From positions 1 to 57,225 of the forward strand of contig CAMKLO010000017.1 of the NCBI GenBank assembly GCA_946413655.1: DNA of 57,225 nt. The letters run 5' to 3'. The position numbers were made by a program, and so were the translations under genes. The notes under the pieces were generated by a model. The model was not told the DNA's origin. It worked only from the letters and a program-made list of their open reading frames with translations, and searched no databases. Shown here one piece after another: positions 8,315-16,854 of the stretch. Origin of the DNA: an uncultured Fibrobacter sp. (GTDB taxonomy: Bacteria > Fibrobacterota > Fibrobacteria > Fibrobacterales > Fibrobacteraceae). Positions within the stretch are counted from its first letter, which is position 1. Each line of letters starts with the position of its first letter.

Positions 8315-9265
8315 TTACTTTTCTTTATTGCCTTCAGCACGAACGGCTTCAGGATCCGGCTTCGTATCTTCGAGCAGGCGGTCGGCCCATTCCATCCAGA
8401 ACGTGCAACGTTCCGCTTCGAGTTTCATCTTCGCGAACTTCACCGGTTCCGTTTCGACGGCAAGCGTCACGACGGATTCCTTGTACGCCTGCGGAAGCCC
8501 TGCCACATGTGACATGCGCTTCTTGAGTTCGGCAACAGTCGCATCGAGAATATCGACTTCGAAACGTCTTTCGATGTAGCGGCGAGTAATGAACCCGAGC
8601 GACATGAAGTAATCGCCCTGGTTGCCTTCGGCAAGGTAATTCTTGTCACGCAAATTTTTGAGGGCAAGCACGGCCTCTTCGTACGGTGGCAACTGCGGAG
8701 CTTCGCCACGTTTTGCAAATTTCTTGTGCAGGAACCATCCGAGGAACACGAGCAAAGCCACACCCAGAATTGCAAACAAGACATAAAGCCACTGCGGGAG
8801 TCTCGGGTCGTTCATCGGGTCTTCGACTTCGATAATGTCCGCCTCTTCGCCAGTCGTGCGGCTAGAAACCTTGACCGCCACAGGGTCCGTGTGCGTCTTG
8901 ACAGTATCCGTGCCAACGATGGCGTTCACCTCTTGCGGGGCAATCAAAAAGTCACCGCCCACGAACGTGTTGAGCGTTGCAAGCCAAGTGAACTTCGCCG
9001 TCCCTTTGGGCATGCCCTCGGTAATCTTTTCGTTCTTCATTTCCTTGACTTCAAAACTGCCAAGGTTCCCCACAAAGCTCGGCAAATCCACGATGGCGTT
9101 CTCGGGCGCCGTCACCTGGATTTCGTAATTGAACCTGTCACCGATAAAAACCTGTGCGTTATCCACGTTTGCCTTGACCGACAAGTCAAACGCATGTGCC
9201 GAAACCGCTAAAAACGCAAACAGCGAAAGAATAAAAAGAGCTCTTAAATTTGAAACACGAGACAT
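8315..9265 (-). CDS. BatD-like membrane protein
   Basis: 317 residues from the ATG at 9265, which follows AGAGGTG; a longer reading to 9376 lacks a ribosome site. A signal peptide (ALFILSLFAFLAVSAHA) is followed by a beta-rich periplasmic region with the BatD-like opening (VKANVDNAQVFIGDRFNYEIQV). One transmembrane helix (about 165-187) leads to a helical cytoplasmic tail. The BatD family (Bacteroides aerotolerance) usually sits with BatA/BatB, but none are adjacent here. The C-terminus may have been shortened by a repeat insertion. Role in the envelope is inferred. Confidence 0.65.
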   Translation of the reverse strand: MSRVSNLRALFILSLFAFLAVSAHAFDLSVKANVDNAQVFIGDRFNYEIQVTAPENAIVDLPSFVGNLGSFEVKEMKNEKITEGMPKGTAKFTWLATLNTFVGGDFLIAPQEVNAIVGTDTVKTHTDPVAVKVSSRTTGEEADIIEVEDPMNDPRLPQWLYVLFAILGVALLVFLGWFLHKKFAKRGEAPQLPPYEEAVLALKNLRDKNYLAEGNQGDYFMSLGFITRRYIERRFEVDILDATVAELKKRMSHVAGLPQAYKESVVTLAVETEPVKFAKMKLEAERCTFWMEWADRLLEDTKPDPEAVRAEGNKEK

Positions 9266-9396
9266 TTTTACACCTCTGTGGCAAAGAATATACAAAAAAT
9301 CAAAATCTAAAACTATAAATGTACTGATATTGAGTATGGTTAACCCTGAAAATGCAGAATTCATTTGTTCAAGCAAAAAAATTGTATATTATCCTC

Positions 9397-10095
9397 ATGA
9401 CGAGATTTCGCTTCATATTACCTGTTCTTGCATGCGCTTCACTCATGCTACTCGGCGCATGTGGCGACCTTGATTTACAGCCCACAGACAGCAACAGCCA
9501 AAAATGCAGCACCACCCCCCAAATAACGGGTTTCCTGGCAGATTTCGGTGGCTATAAAAAAGGCAAAAGCATTCCCTTTAAGCATTCCGACGGCTATCTC
9601 TTTTCTCTCATGGTTACCGACAGGCAAAACTATATCGACGATTACTGCCAAAAGCATTTGAATACATCATTGGAATCGCCATACCCCATCTACTCCATCT
9701 TGCTTTCCAGCCAAACAAATACCTTCTACTACGACGAAAAAGACAAGCAGAATAGCGGAATTATAGATGTAGATTTTGGCCAATACCGTTTTTCACTCAG
9801 AAATCCCGTCTCGCTCCAGAACTCGCTTGTCACGACCAAAGTACACGGCAAGGATACCATGTTTTACGGAATTGATTCAATGTATATCGACACGATAAGA
9901 ATCAATGACGTCCTGTACACGGAAGTCGCTGTTAGCCATGGCGGAAAGCTGAAGCGCACGTCCAAGACTGATTTTCAAAACAGCAATACTGTCGCATCGG
10001 ATGCCAAGTTGTACTACAACACTAAAAAGGGGATCCTGAAAATAGAAATGGAAGACGGTAGCCACATCAGCATCAACGAAAAGGGAGGCAAGTGA
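9397..10095 (+). CDS. Lipoprotein of unknown function
   Basis: Start at 9397 gives a good lipoprotein signal (MTRFRFILPVLACASLMLLGACG) with lipobox LGAC; the upstream ATG at 9352 would put 15 odd residues before it. The mature protein has no domain I recognise and looks beta-rich. It overlaps the next lipoprotein gene by one base (TGATG), so the two are co-translated and probably work together at the outer membrane. It is divergent from the BatD-like gene, with promoters in the 131-base gap. Confidence 0.7.
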   Translation: MTRFRFILPVLACASLMLLGACGDLDLQPTDSNSQKCSTTPQITGFLADFGGYKKGKSIPFKHSDGYLFSLMVTDRQNYIDDYCQKHLNTSLESPYPIYSILLSSQTNTFYYDEKDKQNSGIIDVDFGQYRFSLRNPVSLQNSLVTTKVHGKDTMFYGIDSMYIDTIRINDVLYTEVAVSHGGKLKRTSKTDFQNSNTVASDAKLYYNTKKGILKIEMEDGSHISINEKGGK

Positions 10096-10889
10096 TGAAA
10101 AAGATTCTCCTCCTCGCATTCGGGATGCTTCTTTTCGCATGCAGCGACAGCGAAGAAAAAAACTCGCTCACCCACGACATGCAAATCATGCTAGACGCCC
10201 GAAAAGGCTTCAGCAAGGATACTGTCATATATTTGGCCGATTCCGTCAAATTTGTCGATAAACTGACTCAAATCGCTTACTTTGAGCAAGACGACAACAC
10301 GGGGCTATCCTATACCGCCAAGGCAATGTCATCTGCCATCGACATTCGTCTATATGTCTATCCCGATTACAGCGGCGGCAGTATCTCTGTTTACTGCCAT
10401 CCTAATCAAGATGAAAGCATCAAATTCGATGAACCCGTTTTCCCTGCGAAGTCAAAAGGCTACACGTTAAAATTCAAGGATTCCCTCAAGGTAGGCAAGT
10501 CCATGTATTATGACATTGTGGAATTCAAGACACCAGTCGATTCCGGCAATGCATGCAGCATTTCTGCATTCTACTACGGCATTCACGATGGCCTTGTCCA
10601 AGTCATAAGCAAGAACGGAATCAAGCTGAACCGCGTTTCAAAAAAGGTTTACGAGGATGCCGAAGAACGTAGAGCAAAGGAACGCGCACAAATCGACTCT
10701 ATCGCGCAGGCCGTCGCAGATTCCATCATCAAGGCAAATACGGTCGCTGTTGACACGTCCAAAAAAGACAGCAGCACGAAAAACAGTACATCCAAAGAAA
10801 TAATCGACATGGCCGAATCCGTGGCGGACTGCATCAAGAACGCATATTCCTCCGGTTCGCTTTCTGCACTAAAAGACTGCAAAATTTAA
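10095..10889 (+). CDS. Lipoprotein of unknown function
   Basis: Begins MKKILLLAFGMLLFACSDS, a clear lipoprotein signal with lipobox LFAC. The ATG at 10095 shares its A with the previous stop; a GTG three bases earlier is less likely. The mature part has a beta-rich region, then a charged helical segment (about 180-240, RRAKERAQIDSIAQAV) and a Ser/Lys-rich patch. No family recognised. It forms a two-gene unit with the upstream lipoprotein. Confidence 0.7.
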   Translation: MKKILLLAFGMLLFACSDSEEKNSLTHDMQIMLDARKGFSKDTVIYLADSVKFVDKLTQIAYFEQDDNTGLSYTAKAMSSAIDIRLYVYPDYSGGSISVYCHPNQDESIKFDEPVFPAKSKGYTLKFKDSLKVGKSMYYDIVEFKTPVDSGNACSISAFYYGIHDGLVQVISKNGIKLNRVSKKVYEDAEERRAKERAQIDSIAQAVADSIIKANTVAVDTSKKDSSTKNSTSKEIIDMAESVADCIKNAYSSGSLSALKDCKI

Positions 10890-10916
10890 TGGCCAGTCGA
10901 CTCCATCACCCTATCA

Positions 10917-11480
10917 CTACTTAATCACTTTCTTTAGCATTCTCTGGCTGCGGAGTGCGACGGTCGGGTGCTCGCGATACACGAGTGCAAACAAGGCAGT
11001 ATAAGGAATTTCGCAAAGTGCAAGTTCACGCATGGCAGCCTTCGCGACTTTCTTGTCTGTCTTTTCCAGTGCATACCTATCGCATTCGTATTCCTGGCTC
11101 CAGCAGTAAAAATGGAACAGCATGCGGAACGGAATCGCCGCCAAATGGAGCCACAGCACGGCTTCAATAAAATCGGCGTTCCAACGCACCATCATTGCCG
11201 CCATGAACCAAACGGCAACCATCCAGAACGCGATTTTCATCAAGTTTCGCAACACCGCATGATGAAACACCTTGTGTCCTTCTTCATGCAATTTCACGAA
11301 TTTCGACTCGGGTACTTCCTTGCGATTTTCTGGGAGCGGCACGATATCGTTCACCAGCGGAATCACTCGCAACACCGCAAAAACACCACCGCGCAATTGC
11401 GTAAGCCTACGTTCACGAATTTCAATCGCGATACGCGCGACAATTTCCACACAAAGTAAAATATACAGCAGTACATTCAT
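10917..11480 (-). CDS. Membrane-embedded M48-like metallopeptidase homologue
   Basis: About 187 residues from the ATG at 11480. It shows a zinc-binding HEEGH (HExxH) motif followed by KVFHHAVLR, then two hydrophobic segments (KIAFWMVAVWFMAAMMV and a following stretch). A later SQEYECDRYAL looks like the M48 third-ligand region (E-x-x-x-D). It is shorter than typical M48 enzymes. Known members of this fold cut membrane proteins. The gene is followed closely on the same strand by nothing related; the DUF4954 gene upstream runs the same way. Activity is inferred from the motif alone. Confidence 0.6.
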   Translation of the reverse strand: MNVLLYILLCVEIVARIAIEIRERRLTQLRGGVFAVLRVIPLVNDIVPLPENRKEVPESKFVKLHEEGHKVFHHAVLRNLMKIAFWMVAVWFMAAMMVRWNADFIEAVLWLHLAAIPFRMLFHFYCWSQEYECDRYALEKTDKKVAKAAMRELALCEIPYTALFALVYREHPTVALRSQRMLKKVIK

Positions 11481-11510
11481 GGCGGGTTTCAAATAGAGTT
11501 CAATACATGC

Positions 11511-13379
11511 CTAAGCAAGATTTTTTACAAATGCGTTCAAGCGCTTTACAGATTCCTCGAAGCGGGTCTTCTCCCACTCCATGAATCCCTTATCAACCGG
11601 ATGCGCACTGTCGTAATCGTCAAAAATTTGGCGACCACGTTCGTTATCGCGATCAAGTCCATGGCTTACGTTATCGAACCATTCCTTGTCAAGTTGTCTG
11701 TAACGCTTGACCAAATCGTCCATCGTTTCGGGGAGCGTCAAGATTCGTGCAATTTCTTTGTTCGTATCGCCGATAAGCTTACGCAACTCACGTGGTGACT
11801 GTTTCGACAGTGATTCGTCACCTTCGACAAGCGAAAGCATCAAGTCGTATATATATCGTTCCAAATATTCGCTATACGTCTTGATAGCATCCTGACGTAC
11901 ACGTTCACGCAAAAAGTTTTCGCCAAGTCCGTCGATATCGTTTTTCGTATAAACGTCTTTGACCTTTGCCACCTGCAAGCGGTTGTACGCATCAAACACC
12001 AGGCGTGCAATTTCAGGATTGTAAATCGAATAGAACGAAGACGGTACAAGCCCCTTGCCGCGAACACAGTATTTATAGGCATTGCGGTCAAGTGCATACG
12101 CATTCTTGGAATAGTTCCAACCCGGTACAACTTCGTTCAATCGCGGCGCAACACCCACCAGTTGCGGGTCGCCTGGACGCACTAGCGAGAACGGGAACTT
12201 GAGACGTTGCGGCAAAGTCGTGAGCCCGCTTGCAATCAAAGTAAACGGCGACTCGCGGAAGTTCGACGGGAACTTGATATTCACGCCAAGCCCAAAGAAC
12301 ATCCCCTGCCCCGGCATTACTTCCTGGTCGGGCATGCGGCCCGTGTGGTTGCTACCGACGTTTGCGCCATAGCCCAAGTTGCCACAGCCATCGGGCCAAA
12401 GTGCCGCAATCAACAGCGAATGATGGTGCATCTGCGTCATCGGTCCCATGTACGAACTGTTGACTTCACCTTCTTCGATATGGCAGCACGGCGCAATAAT
12501 GGAAGACTTCACAATCGCCTTGCTTCCCACCTTCACGCGGCTCATCAGCACGGAACTTTGCACTTCGGCGCCGGTATGCACCGTCACACCCATCTGCACA
12601 TCCGTATTTTCCATAATCACGGAATCATACACATGGCTTGATTCTTCAAGCGAACTCATGATGATGGAGTTGCGAATCTTCGCGGCACCTTCGACGCGCG
12701 CATGTGCCCCAATCCAGCTATTGCGGATAATGTTCGTATTCGAAACGACGGCGCCCTTGCCTACAATCCCGAACGGCAGTGCCAGTTCGGACCTGAACAT
12801 CTTGAGCATTTCTACGAAGGATTCCTGCACACCCTGTTCCGCCTTGTGGAACAACTGCAAATCGACAAGCTCTGTCGTGATTTCCGGGAACACAAGCACC
12901 TCGCGACCGCCCATCTCGTTACCGACATTGATAGACGAACCCACCATGTAGTTGATCTTGCCGCTGCTCACGAGCGTGCCTACATTTTGCACGACAGCGC
13001 TGCTCCGCACAAGCACGTTGCTCAACATCGCGACCTTGTAAATCAAGGCGTTCTCGATAATGCAGTTGTGGACCATGCAATCGTAAATACCTGTAGCGAC
13101 TGAAACGTCACCCGGCAACAGGAGCGTGCCAAAGAATTTCGGAAGGCGTACATCGCCCATAAAGCACGAGCGGAAAATGCGGTTCGGGTCAAAATCCGGT
13201 TCGACCAGAATCTTGCTCCAGTCGTCGCAACTGTTCCCGTTCTTCTCGAGAATCTGGATTTCAAAAGCCGTCATCGGACGGTACTTGCCAGTTAACGACT
13301 TGATGACCTTAAAATTTTCGACCGAAGTAGCCAAAACACTGCTCTTCAGCGCTTTTTTCAATTTTAACAATCGCTGCAT
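11511..13379 (-). CDS. DUF4954 family protein, left-handed beta-helix
   Basis: Long protein with many hexapeptide-like turns (residues about 100-330: GDVSVATGIYDCMVHNCIIENA, IRNSIIMSS, VYDSVIMEN). This predicts a left-handed parallel beta-helix of the acyltransferase/UDP-sugar pyrophosphorylase type. The N-terminus (FEIQILEKNGNSCDDWSKILV) and the helical C-terminus match DUF4954, found in Bacteroidetes/Fibrobacteres. Start at 13379 avoids overlap with the divergent gene at 13408. Substrate and reaction unknown; a nucleotidyl- or acyl-transfer role is only a guess from the fold. Confidence 0.75.
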   Translation of the reverse strand: MQRLLKLKKALKSSVLATSVENFKVIKSLTGKYRPMTAFEIQILEKNGNSCDDWSKILVEPDFDPNRIFRSCFMGDVRLPKFFGTLLLPGDVSVATGIYDCMVHNCIIENALIYKVAMLSNVLVRSSAVVQNVGTLVSSGKINYMVGSSINVGNEMGGREVLVFPEITTELVDLQLFHKAEQGVQESFVEMLKMFRSELALPFGIVGKGAVVSNTNIIRNSWIGAHARVEGAAKIRNSIIMSSLEESSHVYDSVIMENTDVQMGVTVHTGAEVQSSVLMSRVKVGSKAIVKSSIIAPCCHIEEGEVNSSYMGPMTQMHHHSLLIAALWPDGCGNLGYGANVGSNHTGRMPDQEVMPGQGMFFGLGVNIKFPSNFRESPFTLIASGLTTLPQRLKFPFSLVRPGDPQLVGVAPRLNEVVPGWNYSKNAYALDRNAYKYCVRGKGLVPSSFYSIYNPEIARLVFDAYNRLQVAKVKDVYTKNDIDGLGENFLRERVRQDAIKTYSEYLERYIYDLMLSLVEGDESLSKQSPRELRKLIGDTNKEIARILTLPETMDDLVKRYRQLDKEWFDNVSHGLDRDNERGRQIFDDYDSAHPVDKGFMEWEKTRFEESVKRLNAFVKNLA

Positions 13380-13407
13380 GGTTAAAAAATAGACTAAATT
13401 AGGGGCG

Positions 13408-13875
13408 ATGATGAAGGAAGACCTCTTCAACTTGATAAAAAAACATCAATACAATATCTCCATCTATACTGAAGATATTTTTGAGAGACGTTGTCAGGAA
13501 GAAATTATCCGCAGCGATGAGGATAATAGTTCCTTCGTGTATATCGAATTTGATTTTGAATCTATCGACAAGATTCTCGGGAACCAGACCAATTCACAGC
13601 ATTTCTGGAACATCTTTTTGGAAACGCTTTCGAAGAACAGACGCGGGAGCGATATCCTTGGGCTTCTGGAACACGAAAGCGGAATCGGGCTCCTGCTCCT
13701 CGATTCGAAAACCGACGGCTGGAACCGTCTCCTGGGCCGTTTCAAGCAAACAGCCGGCGACCGTAACTTCGAAATCATGGATCTCGTGCTGGACAAAAAC
13801 GTGCGACCCATCGTCTATCCCGCCTGCATCCAGGACATCAACAAGGCACAAGAAACCGAGCAGACAGCACAATGA
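13408..13875 (+). CDS. Small protein with degenerate GGDEF-like fold (weak)
   Basis: 155 residues. The pattern FVYIEFDFESIDKIL ... GSDILGLLEHESGIGLLLLD lines up with a GGDEF domain (FIDLDNFK ... TDxxxRxGGDEFxxLL), but the signature is replaced by HESGI. It would therefore not make cyclic di-GMP. AGGGG precedes the ATG. The stop overlaps the glycosyltransferase start (ATGA), so the two are coupled and the protein may regulate it. The similarity is seen by eye and could be coincidental. Confidence 0.45.
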   Translation: MMKEDLFNLIKKHQYNISIYTEDIFERRCQEEIIRSDEDNSSFVYIEFDFESIDKILGNQTNSQHFWNIFLETLSKNRRGSDILGLLEHESGIGLLLLDSKTDGWNRLLGRFKQTAGDRNFEIMDLVLDKNVRPIVYPACIQDINKAQETEQTAQ

Positions 13876-15476
13876 AAGTCCTCGTCATAGGCTCCGTCTA
13901 TCCAAGATTCCAAGAAGACGCAGAAGTCCCATGGCTTCGCACCTCCATTAGCCACCTGAAAAAAGCGGGCGTCGAAATACAGGTCCTCGCCCCGTCGTAC
14001 AAGGGCCTCAAGAGCCACAACATCGACGGCACGCACGTGAACCGTTTCCGCTATGCGCCAGCCAACTGGGAAATCCTCACACATGAAGAAGGCGCCCCGA
14101 GCAAGATGGCCTCGAAGCCTTGGCTGCAGCTGCTCGCCATCCCCTACATCATCAACGGGTTCATCCAGTGCCTCCGGATTTGCCGCAAGTGGCGACCCGA
14201 TGTCATCCACGCCCACTGGCCGTTCCCGCACGCCTACATCGCGCTCGGCGCCGCAAAGCTTTTCAGGATTCCGCTTGTGCTCAATTTCCATGGTGCGGAA
14301 CTTTTGCTCATCCGCAAAAAAAAGTGGGTCAAGCCGCTTTTGAAATTCGCCATCGGACAAGCCCAAGCCGTCTTTGCAAACTCGAGCTTCACTGCGTCTA
14401 AAATCAAGGCGCTACGCGACGTGAACGTCGAATGGAGCCCGTACGGAACGACTTTAGAGGAGAGACGAGGGGCGAGAGACGAGAGACGACAACTGAATAA
14501 GGCGAGTGTCGCGCCCAACGTAGTTGGGCATGACCAAGCCGATCAGTTGGGATTAGAGCGAAGCGATAATCCAAAGACGAAAGAGGGGGAAAGCCTTCCC
14601 CTCGCTTCTGCTGCAAATGCAGCATCCGCTACCCCTTCTAGCGGGGACAACAGAATAAAGCGAGAATCGCGCCCAACAAAGTTGGGCATGATCGAGCCAA
14701 ACTGTTGGGACTCCGTCCCCACCCCGCAACTCCCCGTTCCGCATCCAGTAAACGGCAAATTCAAAATTCTCTTTGTCGGGCGGCACATCGAACGCAAGGG
14801 AATCCGCTATCTCATTGAAGCTGCGAAATACCTCCCTACAGACAAATTCGAAATCCGCATCGTCGGTGGCGGCGACTTGACTGAACAGCTTAAGCAACAA
14901 GCAGCTTTATTAGATGAAAGACGAGAGACGAAAGACGAGAGAGACGTCATCCTGAACGAACGTGAAGACAACCTTAAAAGGCGAGAGTCGCAGCCATGCT
15001 TGCATGGATATGACCGAGCCTCAAAGGTTGGGGCGACGCCCCATCCAGTCAATTTTAGCGGAGTCGAAGGATCTCCAGCGTCCATCATCTTCACGGGCAA
15101 GCTTTCGCCAGAAGCTCTCGCGAACGAATACAAGACAGCAAACGTCTTTGTGCTCCCCGCTATCGTCGATAGCAAAGGCGATACCGAAGGCCTCGGCGTT
15201 GTCCTTATCGAAGCGATGGAACTTGGACTGCCGATTGTCGCAAGCAATGTCGGCGGAATCCCGGATGTCGTCATCGACGGAGAATCAGGAATCCTCGTTC
15301 CCGAGAAAGACCCTGTCGCGCTCGCGAACGCATTCAAGCGCCTCGAAGCCAATCCAGCGCTAATCGAAAATCTTCTCGCCGGCGCCCGTAAACGCATCGA
15401 TGAATGCTTCACCTGGGACGGTATCATCGAACGCCAGATTGAAGTTTATAAGAGAGTAGTAGACAGTAGGAAGTAG
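13872..15476 (+). CDS. GT4-type glycosyltransferase with two in-frame repeat insertions
   Basis: A GT-B fold sugar transferase. The N-terminal domain has PRFQEDAEVPWLRTSISHLKKAGVEI and HAHWPFPHAY; the C-terminal domain has KILFVGRHIERKG, then DTEGLGVVLIEAMELGLPIVAS, the nucleotide-sugar binding EX7E-like region. Two segments, about residues 196-292 and 348-405, do not belong to the family. At DNA level they are built of repeats found in gaps elsewhere in this window. Without them the protein is about 380 residues, the family's usual length. Both sit where surface loops are expected (domain linker; loop before IIFTGKLS). The C-terminal KRVVDSRK is itself encoded by the heptamer repeat that continues beyond the stop. 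Confidence 0.85.
   Translation: MKVLVIGSVYPRFQEDAEVPWLRTSISHLKKAGVEIQVLAPSYKGLKSHNIDGTHVNRFRYAPANWEILTHEEGAPSKMASKPWLQLLAIPYIINGFIQCLRICRKWRPDVIHAHWPFPHAYIALGAAKLFRIPLVLNFHGAELLLIRKKKWVKPLLKFAIGQAQAVFANSSFTASKIKALRDVNVEWSPYGTTLEERRGARDERRQLNKASVAPNVVGHDQADQLGLERSDNPKTKEGESLPLASAANAASATPSSGDNRIKRESRPTKLGMIEPNCWDSVPTPQLPVPHPVNGKFKILFVGRHIERKGIRYLIEAAKYLPTDKFEIRIVGGGDLTEQLKQQAALLDERRETKDERDVILNEREDNLKRRESQPCLHGYDRASKVGATPHPVNFSGVEGSPASIIFTGKLSPEALANEYKTANVFVLPAIVDSKGDTEGLGVVLIEAMELGLPIVASNVGGIPDVVIDGESGILVPEKDPVALANAFKRLEANPALIENLLAGARKRIDECFTWDGIIERQIEVYKRVVDSRK
14456..14745 (+). repeat. Composite repeat insertion inside the glycosyltransferase gene (first)
   Basis: Starts with heptanucleotides of the GAGACGA type (14459-14490). 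Then comes a palindromic element (14501-14540; GCGAGTGTCGC, stem CCCAAC/GTTGGG, CATGACCAAGCC), a GC-rich hairpin stretch, and a second palindromic element (14660-14698; CGAGAATCGC, the same CCCAAC/GTTGGG stem, ATGATCGAGCC). It is open in the gene's frame throughout. Confidence 0.8.
14915..15085 (+). repeat. Composite repeat insertion inside the glycosyltransferase gene (second)
   Basis: Heptamers (GAGACGA type, 14918-14946), then GTCATCCTGAACGAA, then a palindromic element (14980-15020; GCGAGAGTCGC, stem CCATGC/GCATGG, ATGACCGAGCC). It closes with GGAGTCGAAGGATC (15060-15073), the far end of the GTCATCCTGAGC-type repeat. The palindrome seems nested in the latter. The frame stays open. Confidence 0.8.
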
Positions 15477-15493
15477 GAAGTTAGAAGTTCAAA

Positions 15494-15522
15494 TAAAAAA
15501 AACGCGACATTTTTTGTCGCGT
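15494..15522 (-). terminator. Rho-independent terminator (minus strand)
   Basis: On the minus strand ACGCGAC and GTCGCGT pair (15502-15508, 15516-15522) and are followed by a run of T. It ends the lipoprotein gene read leftwards; it may also stop readthrough from the glycosyltransferase. Confidence 0.75.
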
Positions 15523-15544
15523 GCTTCTTGCAAAAAATTTCGAT

Positions 15545-15973
15545 TTACTTGACCTTGAATCCGGCCTGCTCGAACACAGCCTTGTTTTCTGGATTCTTCA
15601 TGGCGACTTCCGTAATCCAGTTGTATTCCGCAATGCCGCCCTGTAAACCAGCACGGGCACAAAGCTGATCACGTGCCACATTGTAGGCGTTGAGAATCTG
15701 GACCTTTTCGAAGTCTTTCGCCTTGTCGATTTTCTCGGACCATTTTACGCCAAGTTCGACGAGTCCGTTACTTGCCTTTGCGTAGGCATTCGCCTTGTCC
15801 GCAGCAATGTTGGATTTTGAAGGAGCCGTAAACGGCAGCACAGTGACAATCGGCTGCGACTTTGGCACTACCACTTGCTTGTTCGCAGAATTTGCATCGG
15901 TCTTGGAATCAAGACAGGACACAAAAAAAGAGGCGATTGCCAAAAGGGAAATTACTAGAACTTTTTTTGACAT
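15545..15973 (-). CDS. Small lipoprotein of unknown function
   Basis: 142 residues with a lipoprotein signal (SLLAIASFFVSC) and a charged mature part. No family recognised. The helix-rich segment NAYAKASNGLVELGVKWSEKIDKAKDF suggests a small helical domain. It is single-gene with its own terminator, and the tRNA lies just upstream on the same strand, so it may be read from the tRNA promoter region. Confidence 0.65.
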   Translation of the reverse strand: MSKKVLVISLLAIASFFVSCLDSKTDANSANKQVVVPKSQPIVTVLPFTAPSKSNIAADKANAYAKASNGLVELGVKWSEKIDKAKDFEKVQILNAYNVARDQLCARAGLQGGIAEYNWITEVAMKNPENKAVFEQAGFKVK

Positions 15974-15994
15974 GCTCGCCTCTTTTTTGAATAA

Positions 15995-16066
15995 TAGCGG
16001 TTCAGGGATTTGAACCCCGGACCAATGGATTATGATTCCAGTGCTCTACCACTGAGCTAAACCGCC
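15995..16066 (-). tRNA. tRNA with CAT anticodon (tRNA-Met, or tRNA-Ile2)
   Basis: Read on the minus strand: acceptor GGCGGTT pairs with AACCGCT (G-T at the end), D arm GCTC/GAGC, anticodon loop ATCATAA giving CAT, T arm CGGGG/CCCTG around TTCAAAT, discriminator A. The 27-43 pair is mismatched. CCA is not encoded. Elongator Met is the simplest reading, but a lysidine-modified Ile tRNA has the same anticodon. Confidence 0.9.
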
Positions 16067-16101
16067 ATCGGCCCTAAATTTAACAAAAGTTTTCACCATT
16101 T

Positions 16102-16854
16102 TCAAGGGGTGTGCGAAAAATAAACTTTTGTTTCTAAAAAATTTTCGCCCCATTCAATTACGCGCCAACCAGGGGCAGCCGAACTCAGACAAAATACCGA
16201 CTGGTTAGGATCAATCTGCATTTGTGTCGAAGGAGTGACATACACTATCTGGTTTCCAATTTCGATTTCTGTTTCGAAGTGGTAATGTCCAACAAAAATA
16301 TATTTGAGATTTTTTATTCTCGAAAGCGTTGCCTGGACTTCTTCGATATTTTTCATCGAATATTTCATGTCCATAAACTTGTGGCCGCAATAGCAAGGCG
16401 GATGGTGAACGAACAATAGAATTTCGCCTTCTACCTTGGAGGCTTCGCTTTCCAACCACGCAAGCTGCTTTCCGGACACAGTTCCATTGGTGCTGTCCAA
16501 AAAAAACATGGAACGGCCATCGATATCGTAGCGGTAATAGCATTCGCCATCGTGAATCTTGCCATCCAAATCAAAAAACTGCCCCATGACTTCTACATTG
16601 TCATGATTGCCGGAAATTACACAAACTGGAACTTTGGAATCTTTTAAAAGGTTAGCGATATAGGAATAGGCACCCGGTTCGGCATCTTCGTTCGCCAAAT
16701 CTCCGGAAAGCACCAAAAGGTCCAAATCTTTCATAGATTCAGAATTATACGCCTCAAGGAAATTCTTGCGTACATCAATCCCTTGTACAAGGCTTTCGTC
16801 TTCCCCAATGTGGGGATCCGAAATTTGACCTATCTTTAGTGCCCTTTTTCCCAT
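16102..16854 (-). CDS. Calcineurin-like metallophosphoesterase (CpdA/class III PDE type)
   Basis: All five metal-binding blocks are present in order: SDPHIG, LSGDLANED, ISGNHD, FVHHPP and GHYH. This is a dimetal phosphoesterase of the CpdA/3',5'-cyclic-nucleotide phosphodiesterase-like class. About 250 residues, cytosolic, no signal peptide. Substrate could be cyclic AMP or another phosphodiester and cannot be told from sequence. It lies between the tRNA and the AT-rich gap before the bactofilin-parAB operon. Confidence 0.85.
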   Translation of the reverse strand: MGKRALKIGQISDPHIGEDESLVQGIDVRKNFLEAYNSESMKDLDLLVLSGDLANEDAEPGAYSYIANLLKDSKVPVCVISGNHDNVEVMGQFFDLDGKIHDGECYYRYDIDGRSMFFLDSTNGTVSGKQLAWLESEASKVEGEILLFVHHPPCYCGHKFMDMKYSMKNIEEVQATLSRIKNLKYIFVGHYHFETEIEIGNQIVYVTPSTQMQIDPNQSVFCLSSAAPGWRVIEWGENFLETKVYFSHTP

